Shown one piece after another: positions 37,932-49,198 of a DNA stretch of 64,000 nucleotides. Position 1 is the first letter of the stretch; the number at the start of each line of letters is the position of its first letter. This DNA comes from Echinometra lucunter (taxonomy: Eukaryota; Echinodermata; Echinoidea; Camarodonta; Echinometridae): NCBI GenBank assembly GCA_029962745.1, contig CM057156.1:27470731-27534730 (forward strand), given 5' to 3'. A model generated the notes under the pieces. That model was not told where the DNA came from and ran no database searches. It saw nothing but the letters and a program-made list of their open reading frames with translations. A program made the translations under genes and the position numbers.

Positions 37932-39000
37932 TTTCTTTCAACTTGCTGTGTTAAAAGACTGAAAAAGAGAGGCCTTTATTTAATTCATTTAGGTTATTTT
38001 TTAATAATTCTAAGAGATGAAAAGCACAATTCTCCCTGAATAGGCATCAAGAGGCATTGAATTAGGGCTAGCTATGCATTTTAATTATAGCCACAGGGAG
38101 TATATCCTTCAATTACTGGTATCATACGTCCCTGGAAATCACAAAAATATATAGGGCCTATTTGAAATCTTTTTCATTTTATTTCTTTAAAAGTTTTAAA
38201 AGGCAACTGGAATAGCTGCGCTATTATGTCCTATTGTGCCTGAAAAGGTGAAAATTCACTATATAGTTATGAGTATCAGAGGTCAATCTGCATACAGCCT
38301 ACGTATTAAAAGAGAAACAATGCCTATGAATACAAGGTCACAGGAAGACTGATGTACAGTATAAATTGTCTGGCCTTCGTAAGATTGGTCTAAGTCAACC
38401 AACCCTCTAATACCAAAGACAGGCAAACATGATTTCATTCCAGGGAAATTTTAAACAGAACTTTGGTTATATAAAGGGTAACTATCATATAGGTGGGTAT
38501 ATGTCTACACATGTATATACATTACTTTGGAGGTTTTGTTTGTTTCTTTCCTCTTTTTTTTTTTAAATTCTCGTGGCTCCATTCATAACAAGGACAGCTT
38601 TACTAAAGATCATGTAAATGTACATGTACATGTAATGTACATGTACATGCCACATGGTAAATTGGGAATGTACCCCAAACTTAATGAGACAAATTATAAA
38701 CCAACTCTGAATACCGTCTGTGCATAATAAGACAGACATTAAATATCCGGATTTTGCTATTTCTGCAGGAAGCAACCCATACATTTTTCATGGCCTCAAT
38801 TTGTTTGATTGACAACATAAACCACATGGATTTGAGGATTTATATTTGGCGAATTCAAACCAGACACATCACAAGTGACCAAAATCCATGTAACTCCCAA
38901 TTCCAGTATCAATGCATAGATACACTATGATAATCACAGACAAAATCTGGTGTATAAATGTCAGGATGATGATTTAGTCACACATGGTAAACAAAGAGAT

Positions 39001-39058
39001 CACGTCATTGCTCCAGCTCCTTTCTCTCCCCCCCCCCCTCTCTCTCTCTCTCTCTCAT
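39001..39058. repeat. Pyrimidine tract with C run and TC dinucleotides
   Basis: A run of Cs near 39030 is followed by about eight TC units. Confidence 0.85.
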
Positions 39059-39250
39059 AATGTTTTTGCTACACATTATCAAAAACATGTTCGTATCAGC
39101 AGTTCATAAAAATAAATCATCTTCTCCTTCTATTCACTTTCCTTTATAATAATATCTCCCTTTACAATGTACACTATTCCCATTACACAAGTAGCCCACA
39201 CAAACAATAATCCTGCTCATTCAAACCAAACATAAACACTTTATATTCTC

Positions 39251-39700
39251 CATGGCCGGTATTCAATTCAGCAATTGGATTAAGTCAAACTTTTACTAAG
39301 TATTTTACTTAGCTAAGAAATTTGCTTAAGTCATATTCAATGCAGTACTTTGAATTTTACTTTAGTAAGCCAACTTTAAGCCAAAATTCTTACTTACACG
39401 TATAAGCATTGTGATGTCATATTTTTAATATGCATCAAAATAAGTCGCATCAAATACACTCGAATATGCTTCTGCTCAGCTCATGATAACTGTGTATACA
39501 AACCTATGACTGCCAATCAAAGCCTCCAAAATAATTGGCTTAAGTCTCCTAGGTATGTAGCATAGATTTAGAGTAAAATACTTAGCCAAAATATTGAACT
39601 GAATACCAAATTTTGCTAAGTATTTTATCTAAATAAAATACTAAGACAAATTATAATACTCATATTTCCGACTTAAGTATTGAAATGAATACCGGCCATG
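39251..39700. mobile_element. TIR element with CATGGCCGGTATTCA ends, about 450 bp
   Basis: The left end CATGGCCGGTATTCAATTCA matches the reverse complement of the right end, CATGGCCGGTATTCATTTCA. Inside, TAAGTATTTTA-like and CTTAAGT motifs repeat in both orientations, typical of a foldback. No coding capacity. Confidence 0.8.
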
Positions 39701-40533
39701 TACAAGACTACTCAGAATATAATATCCTCTAGTCCCAAATAAAACATTCATCATATCTCTACCTGACAAGCTACACATGTGGTTATACATTCATTGAGTA
39801 CATGTAGGATGGGAGCCTTGGATAACCCAATCAAATAACCCAATGATGTGTGTATGAACATGTATGTGGAGAAGGAGAAGGGTCCAAAAGACATTTTTTT
39901 CTTTTTTTTTTTTTTACTTTGGAAATAATCATACTACATGTATTTTGGAGCCTTCAATTTCTGCCAAGATGCCTGAGAATTTAGCCCAATGTACATATTA
40001 CCAGTGAACTTTGTAGCTTCATACAAATAATTATTTCCCTAAAAAGATTACTGCAATAAAATAAAATTATAAAATACATTGTACGTGTAATAATAATTAT
40101 AAAAAATAATAGATAAGTAATCATTCTGAGTTTCTCCCACAAAGCATCATCATACCATGAAACTGTTTTGTATTCTTTTGTTTTTTGTTGTTGTATGACT
40201 TTTATCTGTTTTCATCAGCATGTAGCACAGCACATGATTTTCAGTTTAAATGTTCTATTACAAAACTAAACATGCACTACATACATAACTTGAGTAAGTT
40301 GAGTACATCATATTTTATCACGCATTTTAATTAAACGTCTTACCCCAGTACATACCGTACATGTACACGTATCAACCTCTTATTCTAACTGATACACTTC
40401 ACAACATTATGATGTACCAAATGAAAAGAAAAAAAAATGATGAAACAGTCTAAAAACGTACATGTACATGTACATGTATTGAAACTGTCAGTGTCACTCC
40501 TTCATTTACATGTTATACAGTATCTCCTGATGT

Positions 40534-41055
40534 ATCAGGGCTGCCAACATTGGATAATAGTTGAGAGTGAGATTATACGAGAAGCGAAGTGCTAGGCAGC
40601 GAAGCGACCAAGCCCGACCGAGCGAAGCGAGGGAGTGGGGGAGGGTGTGGGAGGGGGCGTTCCCCCTCCCACGGTGTGGAGCTTTTGTATTTTTCAAGGT
40701 GAAATTGTGTGATCTGGTGCATACTTTATAGAGTATTTTAACATATACTGCAGTGCCATCCACGCACGTTAATTCAGACTAGCTAGCTAGACGTGGATCA
40801 GACCTTACAGACGGACGCGCTCGCATCGAAATGAGATCAAGGGCTTTCGACAAAAGCCGGGAAAACTTTTACAAATTTTTCAGTGCTTCATAAATTCTTG
40901 AGTTTGTCGCCATTTTATTGAAATCTATCATTTTTCATTATTATTTAGTTATTTCAGATTCGTGCGTGAGAAATTTCCTGATTAGCGTGAGAGTGTGAGA
41001 AATGGGTGAAATGTGTGAGTCTCGCGCTCAATGCCTGAGTGTTGGCAGCCCTGAT
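40534..41055. mobile_element. TIR element with ATCAGGGCTGCCAACA ends
   Basis: The 16-bp end at 40534-40549 is repeated inverted at 41040-41055. The left part has a GAAGCGAAGCGAGG-type GC-rich stretch and a small CCCTCCCAC/GTGGGAGGG hairpin near 40647-40672. It lies only about 20 bp from the next foldback element. Confidence 0.8.
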
Positions 41056-41073
41056 GTATGAGAGCCAAAGGAC

Positions 41074-41647
41074 ATTAAAGGATAATGCAACCCAGACATC
41101 AGTGTGCTTCCAGTGAATGAAGATGAACAAGAAGGGTATTACAGTGAAAGTTTGAGGAAAATTGAACAATCTTAACAATTTAAAGTAAATCCTTATTGTG
41201 GGGATCCTTAAATTGGCAACTTTGCCAGCATCTGTTATGTCATAGTGGACAACTCTCCATTCATTTTGTACACAGAATTTAACATTTTCTTTATTTTCAA
41301 GAAAAATAAAAAATCTTATGATTCATTGTTTTGAGTATGACATGGCTTTATCAATTCTGCAAGCATTTTGGGAAGAATTATGTTGACTCCTGACTTGAAA
41401 TTTCATATAAATCACTTAAAAAAAAAAAAAATGTACAAAATGAATTGAGAGTTGTCCACAATGACATCACAGATGCTGGCAAAGTTGCCAACTCAAGGAT
41501 CCCCATAATATGGATTTACGGAAACTTTCAAAATTCATAACTCTTGAACAGATTGTCCGATTTTGCTCAAACTTTCACTGTATACTCTTCGTGGTCATCT
41601 TCATACACTAAGAGCACACTGATGCCTGGGTTGCATTCTCCTTTAAC
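41074..41647. mobile_element. Foldback element with about 200-bp arms
   Basis: The left arm 41074-41280 matches the reverse complement of about 41440-41647. Matched blocks include TAATGCAACCCAGACATCAG / AATGCAACCCAGGCATCAG, ACAGTGAAAGTTTGAG, and GGATCCTTAAATTGGCAACT / GGATCCTTGAGTTGGCAACT. The loop is AT-rich, with an A run near 41420. Confidence 0.85.
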
Positions 41648-41659
41648 TGTGTGTTAAGG

Positions 41660-44170
41660 CTAAGGGCTTAACGCACTAATTAACATCCTTCCGTCTCCTG
41701 GCAGATAATGAGCCTGTCCATACATGTTCTTGGTACAGTTCTAGCTGCTCTCAGAACACAGTTCTCGGTACAATGCGTTCAGATTACAAGCCCTGTAAAA
41801 TGTTCTCTGTAACCCTCAGTTCATATTTATAAGCTCTCGGCATGAACTGCAGGCTGTGCAGTGTGACTTCAACTCGATTAAACTGCATATCTTGTAAGGG
41901 TCTACACTGAATGATTTGACAGCAAGGAGAACAACACATGCTCTTCTGTTACCTGCTATTCACACCCAGTTACAATGTACATATGTAGATGTTCTTAATT
42001 TCACAGCATTAAGACTTCGTTCTGGAGACAAACTGAGGGGGCAATTTGTTCCAAGAACATGATTCAACCATGTTCTCACTAGGACAGTGTTCTAGAGGGG
42101 AACAAGTCCCTTTTAACACCCATTCAGATTACAAGAAATGATGGGTATTGAAAACCTGCTTTGAGAACATGTTCCAGAGCTCTAGAACTGTATTTTGAAC
42201 ATGTATGACAACCTGGACAGTATTCCTTTTCCACACAACAGACTTGCCTCTATCAAGACACCCTTGGCAGTGCTTTATAAGTATAACTTGGGGGAGAAAA
42301 GGGATTTTCAAATTTTGCAGTTTATGTTGTGCGTACCCTGATTATAAATCCAAACAACATTTTCCAGTTATGAACTGAATGCACAATCTTCAAAAACAGA
42401 AAGGGTGTTATTTTGTTAAAACTTCAAAAGCTTCCATGCTTTGCCCACCCGCGTCCCTAGGATTGGCAGCACAAGTCCTGACACGTGTGCTGTTTTTCCT
42501 GGCGAGAATGTTGCTGGTATGAAATAAAACAAAGTGGATAGCACCTGTTTTGACCTCGACCTTGGCATCCTCCAAAATAAATCATGCCCAAAATAAAGTG
42601 GTCATGACCTAAATTTAACAAAATTTGATCCTCAATGATGCATCAAATATGAGAAATTTCAAATTTTATCATTTAGACCGGGTATCAAAAAGGTAAACGC
42701 TGCTTTTGTAGCAATTTTCTTCAGAATCTTCAACTTCCAAATTTCATGCAAATATGGATTTCAGTTCTCCGGCAAAAAGGAAAAAATCAACAAAGAAAAG
42801 GTTGCTATTTTTTTTATTAAGTACGTGTACATTTGTCTTTCAATGGCAGATCTGCACTTTCCCATCTGGTTTTACAGTGTAAAATCATTTCAGACAAACA
42901 AGCATAGTGGTGCCTTGAAGAAGCAGCTACAATTTCTATTTTACCCATCTTACCTGTTCCATTTGAGACTTCTGTCGTGCTGCTGACTAAAGTAAGTTTG
43001 AACAAAGCACAGAAATATTTAAATCTAGCTGATGTGAAAGTTGAAGGACTAAAAAAAAAAATTTTCCACTTTAACAATCATCTAGAGCTACATTGTAGCA
43101 TTACATAAACTTTGTAGTTACTGAATTCAAATTTTAAAAAAAAAAAGAAAATAAAGATTAAAAAACACTTAAAAATCAAATCATTTAGACCTAGGTCTAG
43201 AACTGAAGAAAAACAGTTTCTGAAATAACAGCTGGGATTTTAATATATGAGCCCACTCACAAAAATGAGAGGTTATATACAAATAAGGTTTCCTAAAATG
43301 ATATTATGGCTAATTAAGGTCCTCTACATGTATGTCTATTTTTTTCCTATGAACACCAGCTGCTGAGAAGACCTAACTTATATTTGTGGCAATGCAAAAG
43401 TTGATTAATTTCTGTCTGAATGAATTCTGATTGCTCGCCTTAAATTTCTTTCCTATTTGACTAAAAGTTGAATTGTAAAGTCATTTTTATTGATCACCAA
43501 CTGACTTATCACCCAATTGTAGTGATACTGAAGAAGTTCACAACCCCTCCAAGGCTCCAAGTTCCAACCCTAATCCCTCAATTCGTTGAAAATATGGAGG
43601 AGTGTGAACCTCTTCACTGCCCTAATCTCTCATAGACTGAACGAAAGATGTGATCGGTAAACTTTTCTAAGAATATACTAGATATCACACAGGGCTACAC
43701 TGGTATGCTGAGCTGTGCAAATTTATGTGACATGCTGCCATCTATAGTCGAAGTTTGAAATCACAAAATTAATCATCAAATTCCTGTACATGTAGATCAA
43801 AAATATATTCTTTACACCTAGGATAATAAAATATTATCCTATTTCCATTCCATTACTCCAACTGGATGGAAATTATCTTGATCAACTGAATTTTGAAAAA
43901 TATTTTTCTGATCACTGGTGACACAGCTCTTGCTCCTCTGTCCCCAAAAATTCATTGGTAGAACACTACAGTCCTATTGTCAGCAAATTTGCACGCTACA
44001 GCATGTCTGTTGTGTGGGGTTAGTATAGACTAACTGAGCACAAATGCAAGTGACTAGATATATTAGTCTTTTAAAAAATTGTTAAAAATAAAAAAAATGA
44101 TCTTGTCTATGAGCCACTGCCAGTATAAAGGAAAAAATGTGTAAATGTGTTTAGCCAGAACTTTAAGCCC
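41660..44170. other. Gene-free stretch; nothing coding supported
   Basis: AT-rich, with a cluster of TGTTCT/AGAACA-type motifs at about 41725-42190 and a short hairpin near 43531-43611 (GAAGAAGTTCACA and its inverted partner). No exon or RT fragment recognised. Confidence 0.55.
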
Positions 44171-44220
44171 TATTAACTTAGGCAGCGTATACAGCCATGC
44201 ACATGTGTCTTTACCTTGTG

Positions 44221-44711
44221 GCAATATGCGTGTAGTTGTATCCACAGCATTGACAGGAGGATACAGCCACACTCTCCTGAATTCTCACTTGTACTGCATT
44301 GTGCCGCGACAGCTATCACTAGTATGTATACACTGCACAAGCGATGTGTATTCATGTGACGGTATGTCTTGCAACTTGCAAACTCTGATCGTCACAAAGG
44401 TTTTATCTCTCGATTTCACTTATGTACATACAATATCTTCACTTCATTAATCTGATAGGCAAGCAGGTAGCAATAATGAAGTAAAAATATTGTTTGTATG
44501 TCAGTGAATTTCAAGAGATAAAACCTTTGTGACGATTCAAGTTTTGGGATTTTGCAACACATTGTCACATGCATGTACACATCTCGCTTGGGCAATGCGC
44601 TAGCGACAGCGCCGTAGCGTAGGCGTAGCACAGAGTATATGTAAATGGGAATTCAGAAGAGTGTGGCTGTATCCTCGTGTCGATGCTGCGGATACAACCT
44701 CATTCGTGTGG
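44221..44711. mobile_element. Palindrome P2 inserted near the left end of P1
   Basis: Left arm GTTGTATCCACAGCATTGAC and right arm (reverse) GTTGTATCCGCAGCATCGAC pair, as do GGATACAGCCACACTC on both sides and CGTCACAAAGGTTTTATCTC further in. The centre is near 44455-44465. The right arm of P1 lacks this sequence: it goes straight from the CCTTGTGGC block to the TAGTCCAGGGAC block, so P2 is an insertion relative to P1. Confidence 0.82.
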
Positions 44712-44966
44712 CCACAAGTAGTCCAGGGACGTCAGGGGAGTAAAAAAAAAAAAAAAAAAAAACGCTAACGCGATTACTCCCCATTGATGTCCAGTGCTTT
44801 TACCCCCTATTTGTACATAGCAAGCATCTTGGCACTTCAAAACAACCCCTGGAAAATGACTTTCCAATGGGCCAATGAGACGACCAGCCTTGTAATTATC
44901 GGCTGTGTCATTACGAATCCGACTGACACTTGGGACTAAAAATCGGACGTACAAAAACCAAAATTT

Positions 44967-45260
44967 CGTAGGTTAGCTGGAAAAACTCACCGCTTGTTTA
45001 CGTTTCTCCGGCGTCCACTGAAGTGAGAAAGAAAATGGCGACTAACTTGTGCATGCGCGACTAGATGCGAGCGATCTTGCAGACATTTTAAAAAAATTTA
45101 CGGCATATCTTGCCGTAAATTTTTTGAAAACATCTGCAAGATCACTCGCATCTAGTCGCGCATCGATGCGTATGCAAAAGTTAGTCGCCATTTTCTATCT
45201 GCATTTCATTGGACACCAGGGACATGTAAACAAGCGGTGAGTTTTTCCAGCTACCCTACG
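44967..45260. mobile_element. Palindrome P3 inserted in the left arm of P1
   Basis: Ends CGTAGGTTAGCTGG and, reverse, CGTAGGGTAGCTGG, then AAAAACTCACCGCTTGTTTA on both sides. The stem continues through TGGCGACTAAC and ATGCGAG.GATCTTGCAGA to a centre near 45107. The right arm of P1 has no counterpart at the corresponding site (near 46030). Confidence 0.88.
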
Positions 45261-46319
45261 ATAGATTTAGATAGCTATAGGATAGCTATCGTGATTTTAT
45301 TCTGATATTACACGATAGCTATAGATTGCTGCTGTGTAGACCGATGTCAACTTGAAAATATTATGCCCCCAAATCACACTTTCTCATGCCCGGTTAACCC
45401 TGCAAACTACCTTCCAAGTTCGCCAGTGGACCAGTCGATCAAACTGTGATATCAGAACCTGAAATTTATTTTTCAAACTCAAAATATCGACTTTTGATTG
45501 ATACAGGATCCTACCTTCTTGTTGATTTCGCCGCTTGATTAATTTCCATTTCAATAGTGCGACCTCCGACATCTACACCCGCTGGTCTCGGACACAGGCG
45601 CTAGGCGAAGCAGCGTTGCACTCTCGCATGTGTCGGCGAACGCAGAGTGCGTGCGAGAGTGCAACGCTGCTTCGCCTAGCGCCTGTGTCCGAGACCAGCG
45701 GGCGTAGATGTCGGAGGTCGCGCTATTGAAATGGAAATTAATCAAGCGGCGAAATCAACAAGAAGGTAGGATCCCGTATCAATCAAAAGTCGATATTTTG
45801 AGTTTGAAAAATAAATTTCAGGTTCTGATATCACAGTTTGATCGACTGGTCCACTGGCGAACTTGGAAGGTAGTTTGCAGGGTTAACCGGGCATGAGAAA
45901 GTGTGATTTGGAGGCATAATATTTTCAAGTTGACATCGGTCTACACAGGGGCCTATGGCAGCAATCTAGCTATCGTGTAATATCAGAATAAAATCACGAT
46001 AGCTATCCTATAGCTAGATTTAGATCTAAATTTCGGTTTTAGTACGTCTGATTTTTAGTCCCAAGTGTCATTCGGGTTCGTGATGACCACAGCCGACAGT
46101 TACAAGGCTGGTGGGTCATTGGCCCATGGGAAAGTGATTTTTCAGGGGTTGTTTCGAAGTGCCAAGATGCTTGCTATGTACAAATAGGGGGTAAAAGCAC
46201 TGGACGTCAATGTAATAGCGTTAGCGTTTTTCTTTTTTTTTTTTACTCCCCTAATGTCCCTGGACTAGCCACAAGGTAAAGACACATGCATGTGGCTGTA
46301 CACACTGCCTTGAGTTTAC

Positions 46320-47230
46320 TTATTCTGTATTCCTACAGGCTAACCTACACACATTTTCTTTGTCCTTTCCCACACATATATAGACTATTCAACTTCAATA
46401 AGTCACAGAAAATGCAAAATCATTTGAGAGAGACCACAAGCATTGATCAATGACTGAATGAACAGGTACTGTCCTATACTGTATACCATCGTGTTTAAGT
46501 AAAGTAAAGTATACTCGTACATGATGTATAACTCAAAACAGCATTCTTCCAAATATCATTCGGTTACTAAAAATACTGCACCACAGATCGGAGACTCGAG
46601 CACATTAGGGTCTACAGATCTACGTGTATATGTACTCACTTTGTGTTTGTGCACAGGTGAAGTGAAGGGAGACGGCTACCGTGCAAACTGCAAGAGCGAT
46701 AAGTTGCTTCGAATTCAACATTTTAATGACTTTAAAACTGGTTTTTTTTTTAGAAATCAGGGGTCGTAATTCTAATAATCCTTGCAATACCAATACTTCA
46801 GTGATACTTCGAAAAAATTAGATTTGAAGCCACTTTCTATGGACTGGTATCGTCGAACAGTGTTAGATCCGAAGTTGAAGAGTCTAGTCGACTAGTCTCT
46901 CGCCCATATACAACGTAAAAAATATAGCTGTGCGCCCAGCTGAACTAGTCTAATATGTAAAAGAAATAATAGATAAATTGGTGGCAAACTTGATTCAGTC
47001 AATGTTTTGCGACCAACTGTTGATTTTTGTTTAAAGAATACTTTGACACTCTAAAATGAAATTATTTATCAAACTTATAAAGTCAACCATTATAACGTCG
47101 TAAAACCAACTAATAATAAAATAATCTTTGTAGTAAGAATACGAATTTAATTAGTGACGTCATGATAAAAATTACATGAACTCAGATATAGATGGCGCTA
47201 TTCCACTTTTAAAAATGACAGGTACCGAGC
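46320..47230. other. Spacer without supported features
   Basis: AT-rich, no RT or host exon recognised. A candidate splice-acceptor-like TGCACAG near 46652-46658 is followed by an open frame of about 30 codons, but nothing supports it as an exon. Confidence 0.5.
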
Positions 47231-47241
47231 GCGAATTTTTT

Positions 47242-47453
47242 AGTAAGCACTATATAGGTACCAATCCTGCAGACGCAAGCTCATAAATATTCTTAAATAT
47301 TCATAGGATTAGGATTAGGATTAGGATTAGGGTTAGGATTAGGGTTAGGGTTAGGGTTAGGGTTAGGGTTAGGGTTAGGGTTATGGTTAGGATTAGGGTT
47401 AGGATTAGGGTTTCAGCTTGCGTCTGCAGGATTGGTACCTATATAGTGCTTAC
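47242..47453. mobile_element. TIR element with a telomere-like core
   Basis: The 39-bp inverted ends (47243-47281 and 47415-47453) start GTAAGCACTATATAGGTACC and end CTGCAGACGCAAGCT; they appear identical. The element is bounded by CGAATTTTTT on both sides (47232-47241 and 47454-47463), an apparent 10-bp target-site duplication. A short AT spacer is followed by 18 hexamers of TTAGGG/TTAGGA type. No coding capacity. Confidence 0.85.
47305..47412 (+). repeat. Interstitial telomere-like hexamer array (TTAGGG/TTAGGA)
   Basis: About 18 hexamers. A central block of pure GGGTTA units is flanked by a mixture of GGATTA and GGGTTA; one unit reads ATGGTT. TTAGGG is the usual telomere repeat of deuterostomes. 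The array is internal, oriented one way, and enclosed by inverted repeats. Confidence 0.95.
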
Positions 47454-47463
47454 CGAATTTTTT

Positions 47464-47960
47464 TTCCGTACATGGAAACGCAAATCCTCTTTGTGCGCAT
47501 GTGCGTGGACCTTAATTCCATAGGCAATCCACGCAATCCCTTAGACTGTCATGTACGATTCATTGACGATTGTTGGTAGTCTTCGCGCGCAGACCCCATC
47601 GCTTATACTTTTTACGTTCGCGCAGGCACTGATTTTTCTCTCCTTCTCCAATAATGCTCATTCTTTCTCTCTCGCTCTCTCTCTCTCTTTCCAATGTGCT
47701 CGCACTTTCTCTGTCACTCTGTATTAGTACTACTAGTACTTATTTCAAATGTTCTGCTGAGGGCCAGAAAGCCATCAACTACAAGCACAACAAATAAGAT
47801 TGAGGGGAGTCTAACGCTGGAAAAGTATCGAGTCAAAATACTAAATGTATTGCTGAACATATAATTGTATTCCCAAGAGTAAGGAACAGGTATCCCTCGC
47901 ATCACCAGAAGCATACAGGCCTTTTAAAAAAAAAACAACAACAACAGCTTAAACAGCAGA
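47464..47960 (+). repeat. Left arm of a long inverted pair
   Basis: From TTCCGTACATGGAAACGCAA to AACAACAACAACAGCTTAAA. It matches the reverse complement of 55112-55705, including GCGCGCAGACCCCATCGCT, GAGGGCCAGAAAGCCATCAA and GAAAAGTATCGAGTCAAAAT. It contains a TC microsatellite near 47660-47690. The left copy lacks about 60 bp present in the right copy and differs near 47512-47540. Confidence 0.85.
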
Positions 47961-48002
47961 CCTGCTCAGCCAGTTGGCTGTCCTATAATATAATGCCCCA
48001 GT

Positions 48003-48052
48003 GGCGGCTAGGTGGCGGCGGTCAGCTAGGTGGCGGCGGTCAGCGTAGGCTG
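48003..48052. repeat. Short GGCGGC-rich tandem repeat
   Basis: The unit GCTAGGTGGCGGCGGTCA occurs about twice, followed by a decayed third copy (GCGTAGGCTGGCG). Confidence 0.7.
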
Positions 48053-48917
48053 GCGCAGGATGCGTTGCGCACCTCACTCTGCCCAATTTTTATCCATTTT
48101 CATTTCCCTCTGTAGTTTTTTTTCTCCTGCTGCTTTCCCTATTTTTCACTACAGCCTATCTATAGAGATTTGTTCTTGTATTTCCTCGAAATCCACTCAC
48201 TGTTGCATGGTCCTGAATGAATCTCCTGTTCAATAGAGCCTGTAGACGTCTAGGACAAAAGTATCAATGCGGAGCCCCACTAACGATCCATTGTTAACCC
48301 GAGGTGATTAGAAATGCCTACGTTTTCTTAAAGCTACAATTCAACTTTTTAAAGACTCCATGAAATGTGACTATAAGAGTAGGATTGTATTACCAAATGG
48401 TTGGCAGAAATGGTTGGCAGAAATGGTATTTGCTTACGAATTAATGCAAGCTTAATTATACCAACGTTCATCGGACGAATTTATGCATGGTAAAATGTAA
48501 AATTCACTAGAGTAATTCATTTTTTCTTTTGTTTAAGGTCCTCATCAAAGGGACATGAGTGTCAATCACCTTCAATACATTATAAAAAATCATGAATAAG
48601 TTGATTCATATACACAATCTCATATTTTATTCTTGCCTTTTTATATTCAACTGCAAGTCGAATTCGAAAAAAATTCAAACACAAAAGTCCAAATGTTAAT
48701 TGTACGACACTGTGTGAGCTGTGTAATCTTGATCGCACTTTCTCCACCGGTTCGTTTTATTCCAAATCATTCTCCCCTGCTGTTTTTAGTGTGATGCCCG
48801 ATACCACATTTCCTGTTCATGTGTTATATATGCTTATGACATACAGTGAAAATCACTTACATGCATAGTATATTGGACTTTCGTTTAATTTGGGGAAAGA
48901 AGGATCATCCCCTTAAA

Positions 48918-49198
48918 ATGCAAGTATTCACTATGAACATGACTGACAAAGAAAGTGGACAAAATAAACAACCTCTCATTCTGCCCCTCACAATGGTTTG
49001 GGTAGTCAAAGCTAGAACATCCCTTCACAGCTATTATGTTTAATCATGTAGTTCCAGGTGAATATGCATCTTACACCTGTTCCACATATTTTAGATAATA
49101 GCAGTGAAGGGATGTTCTTTTGACTACGAGAACCATTGTTAAGGGTAGAATGAGAATGGCCGCTTTCTTTGTCCACCATTTTCATAGTGATTATTGCT
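48918..49198. mobile_element. Foldback element with about 110-bp arms
   Basis: The left arm (48918-49026) matches the reverse complement of about 49086-49198. Shared blocks are TCACTATGAACATG / TCACTATGAAAATG, GACAAAGAAAG.GG, CTCATTCT.CCC, CAATGGTTT and AACATCCCTTCAC. No coding capacity. Confidence 0.78.

Larger units (their letters stand above)
44180..46311. mobile_element. Large foldback palindrome P1, arms about 670 bp
   Basis: The right arm (about 45652-46311) is continuous; the left arm matches it in three blocks: 44180-44222, about 44703-44966 and about 45261-45628. The stem tip is at 45603-45676 (GGCGCTAGGCGAAGCAGCGT type sequence and its complement). Two other palindromes, P2 and P3, interrupt the left arm. 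P1 ends read GGCAGCGTATACAGCC and, on the other side in reverse, GGCAGTGTGTACAGCC. Shared features include CCCTATTTGTACATAGCAAG, GCCAAGATGCTTGC and runs of A/T next to ACTCCCC. Confidence 0.88.

Noticed and set aside
41725..42190. Cluster of AGAACA/TGTTCT half sites, like steroid-receptor elements
   Set aside because: Probably part of a decayed repeat; spacing is irregular and echinoderm relevance is doubtful.
45000..45060. ATGGCGACTAAC as a possible first exon of the basigin-family gene
   Set aside because: The same sequence occurs inverted at 45181-45195 as the other arm of palindrome P3, and no signal peptide follows.
47305..47412. Possible chromosome end or fusion point from telomere-like repeats
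   Set aside because: The array is only 108 bp, internal, and enclosed in inverted repeats with an apparent target duplication; unique sequence continues on both sides.
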